From assembly GCA_965153455.1 (NCBI GenBank), contig OZ234493.1:62001-126000 (forward strand): DNA of 64,000 nucleotides, written 5' to 3'. Under the pieces are notes generated by a model. It searched no databases. It saw only the letters and a program-made list of their open reading frames with translations, and was not told the DNA's origin. Source of the stretch: Sphagnum compactum (Eukaryota; Bryophyta; Sphagnopsida; Sphagnales). Shown piece after piece: positions 58,882-64,000 of the stretch. Both the position numbers and the translations under genes were made by a program. The stretch's first letter is position 1, and each line of letters starts with the position of its first letter.

Positions 58882-59151
58882 ATGCTTGTCGTGCAATTGG
58901 TCATAATAAAGCATAAGACACAGGAAGTAATTGACTGTGTTACTAAAGTGAACCCTTTTGGCAAGGAGCAGAGGTGGTGCGATAAATTTTTGCAATTGCA
59001 TAGGCATGAGATTCATCAGAAACACAACATTAGCACATTTCAAGTCCAAAGAATGGCGTTCCGACTGACAGGCCTCAATGAGGCTATTTGGGGGATATGG
59101 GTCTTCCTTCGCAATGTGATGCCATTATACATGGCTTATGCTGAGTACTGA
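58882..59151 (+). other. Open frame of 89 codons in the first duplicated block
   Basis: Reads MLVVQLVIIKHKTQEVIDCV to MAYAEY. The homologous block in copy A (about 29950-30220) is broken by stops and a frameshift. No domain is recognisable. It may be an old transposon or gene fragment carried by the duplication rather than a gene. Confidence 0.3.
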
Positions 59152-61162
59152 GCAGTTGATACTTATGAAGATAATAATTCTTCATTCATTTTGCAACCTT
59201 ATTCTGCAAGGTTTCACCCATTTGGTAACGTCTTTCCTTTCCTTAAATTGTTTTTCCTCTTTTCCATTTTCCAATTTCAAACTTTTATCCATTGTGTGAC
59301 TTTCTTTTCAAAATTTTCTCCACCATGCAATATTGCTCAGGATGTGGAAAAAGTATATCAAATGGATGAACATTTGCAGAAATGTTGCATAATGGGTGAA
59401 AAATTGTGGACTAAGGATGACAAGTTGAGGGCATATTCATCCGTTATGTGCAACCTTCGAAATATTCTACTGCATTGCAACTTTCTTCAATGGTATAGTG
59501 AAAAGTGTAGCCAAGCTTTTTAGGAAAATGTGGCACTAATATTCTTTCTCCTTGGAGAACTTGCTCGAATTATTTTTCTCTTGGGCAACCTAGCCAGCAA
59601 AGTGGGACCAAGTTGCATAAGAATGGATGTTTTCCTTGGAGAAGTTGATCAAATGGTTGAAAATTTTCATGGCAGCTAAACCCTGAGACCTTGACCCGAG
59701 TAGAGGGTCAAACCTTACCTGGTTCTCAGTTTTTTTTAAAAATAACTGGTTCTCACATCTAATTCTCACACAAGTGAAAATTGGTAGTTCGGTTTTCAAT
59801 CAAGGTATCACTCATGGTGACACCTTGAGGGGATCAGACCGGGATGCCCCCGATGATGCCCAAGGGTATCTATGATACCCACCCAACATTGATAAAAACT
59901 CGCCCTAAAAACACAAATACTACTCTCACCCCTTTGAGAATATTCAACATCAAACATTATTGATGGGTATGGTACAACACATAAAATTTACCTTGGTTTA
60001 CCACCACCAAATTTTTTATGGTAAATTTTTTCAAGTAATTATTCCTTAATTTGTATTTTTGGGGGTTATGTTGATATGTACTTCAACAAACACAAGAAAA
60101 TGGTTTTTCTGAACCTTCCAGTTGTTGTTGTTTTTTCTTGTGAAGACCTTTACACACCCTTTAGTTTTCAAACTCAATCTGCACTTGTTAAGAAGTAATG
60201 GAAACTTTGGGACACACAAAAGACACAATGTTTTGAACCAAAGGGTACCTTGCTTGGCAATTTAAACATATAGGAAATCAAATACCTATGTGCAAGGTTG
60301 ATTAGCTAATCTTTGGGAAACTTCAGCATAAGATCTGGTACCCAAGGTACATGGTACCCAAGTAAAACTTTGATGCCCACCCAATACATGTAGGTAGTTC
60401 ATATCCAAGGCCGAGCCACCTAAGGAGCTCACATAGGTCCACACCCTTTGAAGTTAGCAAGAAACCTTTTCCCCCTGGTGTTCTTTCATATCTTTAGCTT
60501 GTATACAAGTGCAATTGTTCTTGAGGGAGAAGCTAATGTGTGGGATGTAAATCCAACTGCCCAAGGTTGAAAAGGCAAGCCCTGCATGGGGTGCCCCTTC
60601 ACCAAACCATAAGTAGTGTATAAAATCCAAGACCAGATTGGATTTTATGTATGTTTTAAGGGGGGTTAATTGCATGCTTACAAGCATCTGGTTGCCCAAA
60701 CATAGCTAGAAAGAATTGGATCCATCATCTTGAAATCAACAAATTTATGAACTTTTATCTCCTTTGAAACCAAAGAAGGGAAAAACAACCCAAGTTTTCA
60801 ATTGTGAGAAATCCTTGTTTATTTTTTTCTTCGACTTGCCCAAGAGTTGAATTCACAAAGAAGAGTAACCTAGACTTGCATTAAAATTGTTGCTCATTCT
60901 TTTGAAACTTTTGTGCAACCCAAATGTGAGAGTTGATTTTGTGTTGGATGCTTCACACCATGATAGGACAGAAGACTTTTGTTTTGTTTTTTGTTTCAAT
61001 CATAAGTTTCAGGATTTTACCTGAAATATAAAATAATATGGGTTTGTGTAGGTGAAATTGACATGCACATATCAAAAAAATCCAAATAGGTATATGTTGA
61101 AGTAGGACTAATAGTTGTTGGAATTTGGGATTGTCTTTTTCAAGAAAATAAATTTAGCCAAA

Positions 61163-61270
61163 ATGAACAACAATCTATTGAGAAAGAGAGCCCTTATGGC
61201 GTCTTCAATACCACAAGCTACATTACATTTGGCACTACATATGACCCTTTCCCACACCCTCACAAGGATG
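61163..61270 (+). pseudogene. Broken copy of exon 1 of the five-exon gene
   Basis: Aligns with 33136-33244. The ATG and the first codons (MNNNLL) are kept, but small changes and a net loss of one base shift the frame before the donor. A GT donor remains (GATG|GTATGA). Exon 2 is absent from this copy. Confidence 0.75.
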
Positions 61271-61800
61271 GTATGACCATATTTCTTTCATTTTTTAAAT
61301 TAAAAATCCTTTGTATGGGTCAAAAAACGTTGAAATTTCTTCACAAGAAAAACCCCATTGCAGCTTACTTGAGTAGATGAGTGACAGATATATGCTTATT
61401 GCTCTCTATGTTTTCATTATTTGTCTACTTTGTTTGAAGGTTTAAGGTTTTTAAAGTTAGCAAGGTGAAGTTTTTCATAAATAGTTGAAAGAGCAAAATA
61501 TTCCACATGAGGTTACTGGAACACAATGATGATATTAAAATCTGGTGATTTTTATTTATTAAAATTTTAGTGATTGAAACTCACACAAATCACATATTAA
61601 CATTTTTAGCATTTGAAACAAAATGTTTCAAATTTTTTTTTGTTTCGTTTATTCATCGCTACAATATGGATATTCATCCATAAAAAAACCTTGATCTAGA
61701 TGTTTTGATAAATGGTGAAATTGTTTGGACCATGAACTTAATGTGATTATTTGAAGCTGAAAAAAATGACTGGAAATTTTTTTTGGTTTTGCATTCACAA

Positions 61801-61902
61801 ATGAACAATAACTTTGCAAAGAAGTCTCTTTCAATGATGGCCAAAAAAATGATAGAATTTGGTGAAAAATTATCTAGAGATTGGAAAATGAGTCCTAACA
61901 AA
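61801..61902 (+). pseudogene. Broken copy of exon 3 of the five-exon gene
   Basis: Aligns with 37639-37740 (FAKKSLSMMAKKMIE is still readable). The acceptor AG of copy A (TTAACAG) is changed to TTCACAA, and the frame shifts in the second half. Together with the loss of exon 2, this makes copy B a pseudogene. Confidence 0.75.
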
Positions 61903-62439
61903 AGTAATCTCTTCCTTTTGTATTTATAAGCCAAGTGTCTTTGTCCCTACTCAACAATCCAATTTCTATCTTGCTCTAATTTTACAACAGTAACCCTTTT
62001 CACTATGTTGAGATGATCCACTCACATATGGCTAAGACTTAGGACCCAACATGTGAATGAGCCCTAGGAGTCAATTTTTTTTTGTGTGAAATTTTGCTAA
62101 AGTGACCAATTTTTTTGGGGGCTATGACCAAAATCAAGGTTTATATATATATATATATTGGTAAAAATAATAGGGTTTTGGGACTCAATCTGCCATCTTT
62201 AGATCATGTACTCTTGCAAGTTGCCAAACAAGAGCATTATTACAAATTGTTTTACAATCCTACTTATCATGAAGCCAAACTTGCTTAGATCCTCATGTGG
62301 ATGGTTGCTAGTGTGGCTACACCACAAAAAATGGAAAAAGGAAACCTCGACCCCTAGCTAGGATGGGAAGCAACTTCTTTTGGCTCAAATAAGGATCGCA
62401 TGCCCCTTAATATGACACCATGTAGGTCCTTTGAACCAC

Positions 62440-64000
62440 AATTAGAAGGGCTATAATTAATTTAGAACTTTAGAATGTTCCAAACAATGTGTTTAATGAA
62501 ATTATGAAGTCCCAAGTGTCAAGAATTTGAACTTGGGAATTGCCAAACTTTCATTTTTTGTGAGCTTTGAGAAGTACCATTTTGTTTTAAGTTTCGTGGG
62601 AATTACAAAACATATTATATGGAAGGTATTGTTTCCCAAAGTGGTCCAAGTTAGGACGAATATAATGTGAATCCACAGTTGTCCTATGTTTCATTTCTAA
62701 TTCCAACTACAAGAAACGCGTTCTTGCATCTAGTTTGTGTAATTGACGGATCAAAACCGGGTGGATGCAAATTGTCTTGTCCTAGTTTTATCTTGGAGCT
62801 CCCAAATGACTTGTCATTTTGATTTATCAAACTATGGAATGTGCTCAAGGCTCAAACATGTTATTTGTAGCACACCACATCAAAGAGTTACTTCAATACC
62901 ATTTGGTAAGCCTATGGAGGTGTGTCAAATTACACAAACCAGAGCAAGAAAGTGATTCCTATTGTCAAAGTTAGAATTGAAACACAAAACAATCACAAAT
63001 TCACATTGAAGTCATCGTGACCTAAGTTTAGAGGATCCACCACCATCCTTGTAATATACTTTGCAACTCCATGTGGTACCAATATCAAATCATCATTCTC
63101 CCCACCCTCCCAAAAGGAGCAATGACAAAATGCATGTTAAATGGGGCAAGAATCTAAATTTTCATCCCCATTTTGATTCTTCAAATGCCCGTAACTTCTA
63201 GCCATGAATTTTATTATGGCATTATGAACCACTAAATTATACCTCTAATTGAGACCTTGCCAATGATCCAAAGATCATACCATTTGGATGTAATTGTTCC
63301 TCAAATGGTCCAATGAACATTTGGGACTCCCATGTAGTCTCAATTCTTGGAAAGGTATTCAGGCATGGGAGTTTGTGTGAAATGTTGTTTCACTTCATCA
63401 AGTTCATGCTATCGCAATCTTGCTCTAAGAATGGAAGCCTTTGATTTGTTTCCATCTTAGGAATAACATTTACTTACGAACATTCATTACCTTGAAAGTT
63501 CATTACACACCAAAGTTAAAGCCACAAACAAAAAAAAACCTTTAATATGGATAATGCATATGGATTTGCTAATTTTTGTCTTCATGCTATTGTCCTATTC
63601 ATTAATCTTTCATGAAAGAGGTTAACATAGTCACAAGTTTTTGGATAACAAGGGGGTGAATCTATTGGGTGGCAAGGTGATAACTCTACCTAAATGGTTA
63701 TGCACAAATTCCTTGTATTTGGAATCACTAATTTTTTTGAAAAATATCGATTTCCTTACCAAAAATTTGAAAGAAACTATCAAGCACAATAGCTCCATTA
63801 TTTAATATAATGCCAAATTGAAATATATATATATATATTTATTGTAAATAGTAAATGACTCCCAAAACACAATGTATTAGGCACCTTGGTAAGGTAGTAC
63901 ATTGTGGCCTATATTTCTATTTGGGTGATGTTACTATTACAACATGATGACATCTATACATAACTAAATGAGGTCACTACCACTTTGGGTATTCTAAAAC
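62440..64000. other. Last duplicated block, no gene seen
   Basis: Matches 43.56-45.08 kb (intron 3 of the five-exon gene in copy A). ORFs of up to 70 codons are not conserved between the two copies, which argues against coding function. Confidence 0.6.

Larger units (their letters stand above)
58120..64000. repeat. Segmental duplication, copy B (continues past the window)
   Basis: Direct, diverged copy of blocks from 29.2-45.1 kb in the same order (see copy A). It spans 5.9 kb against 15.9 kb in A, because several internal segments are missing, including the one that holds exon 2. It has its own small insertions, for example TA microsatellites near 62144 and 63824 and a private segment at about 59.5-59.9 kb. 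The last block is still matching when the window ends. Confidence 0.85.

Noticed and set aside
1-64000. CRISPR arrays, bacterial operons, rRNA and tRNA genes
   Set aside because: None seen. Direct repeats here are minisatellites or LTRs, and no cloverleaf or rRNA core sequence was recognised.

Overview
The window looks like nuclear DNA of a land plant with a large, repeat-rich genome. A gymnosperm (conifer, Ginkgo or cycad) is my best guess. It is AT-rich, has nested and decayed Ty3/gypsy retrotransposons, one gene whose small exons are separated by introns of up to about 11 kb, and long stretches with no gene. No organelle or bacterial gene organisation is visible. The species call is inference.

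Region 1 (1-1901) is AT-rich DNA with no recognisable gene. Region 2 (about 1902-22450) is a nest of Ty3/gypsy chromovirus copies. It holds an integrase scrap (+), a truncated LTR-PBS-gag copy (-) inserted in the gag-protease copy of another minus-strand element, a nearly complete plus-strand chromovirus (about 14977-21691, with gag, protease, RT, RNase H, integrase and chromodomain), and one more LTR remnant (21692-22450). Two chromovirus copies meet head to head near 14977, so LTR-PBS-gag forms a large inverted repeat.

The most remarkable object is a different retrotransposon at 5003-14327 on the minus strand. It is inserted in the minus-strand chromovirus gag with a 4-bp GTTC duplication. 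Its polyprotein order is Gag (two zinc knuckles) / protease - cytosine-5 DNA methyltransferase - reverse transcriptase - RNase H - integrase - PHD finger. The methyltransferase carries motifs I, II, IV, VI, VIII, IX and X and keeps the catalytic Cys. The PHD finger has the full C4HC3 ligand set, lies in frame at the end of pol, and sits where chromoviruses carry a chromodomain. Pol stays in one frame over 5.4 kb and is broken only by seven stop codons, six of them TAG. The copy is therefore dead but shows the design of an element that could both write DNA methylation and read histone tails. Its leader holds GC-rich tandem arrays (28-bp, 59-bp and 44-bp periods).

Region 3 (22451-29000) starts at the LTR boundary and holds exon-like islands of a SERAC1-like alpha/beta-hydrolase (GHSFGG nucleophile motif), apparently a broken gene, followed by exon-like islands near 28.0-29.0 kb that I cannot assign. 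Region 4 (29.2-51 kb) contains an apparently intact five-exon gene of 269 codons (33136-50649) with compatible splice phases, one GC-AG intron and a 10.9-kb third intron. I do not recognise its product. Region 5 (58.1-64.0 kb, running off the window) is a diverged direct duplication of blocks from 29.2-45.1 kb. It keeps broken copies of exons 1 and 3 and lacks exon 2. Between them lie a 669-bp TIR element inside 50.7-53.6 kb, a minus-strand LINE-type RT fragment (54.17-55.70 kb) and small tandem repeats.
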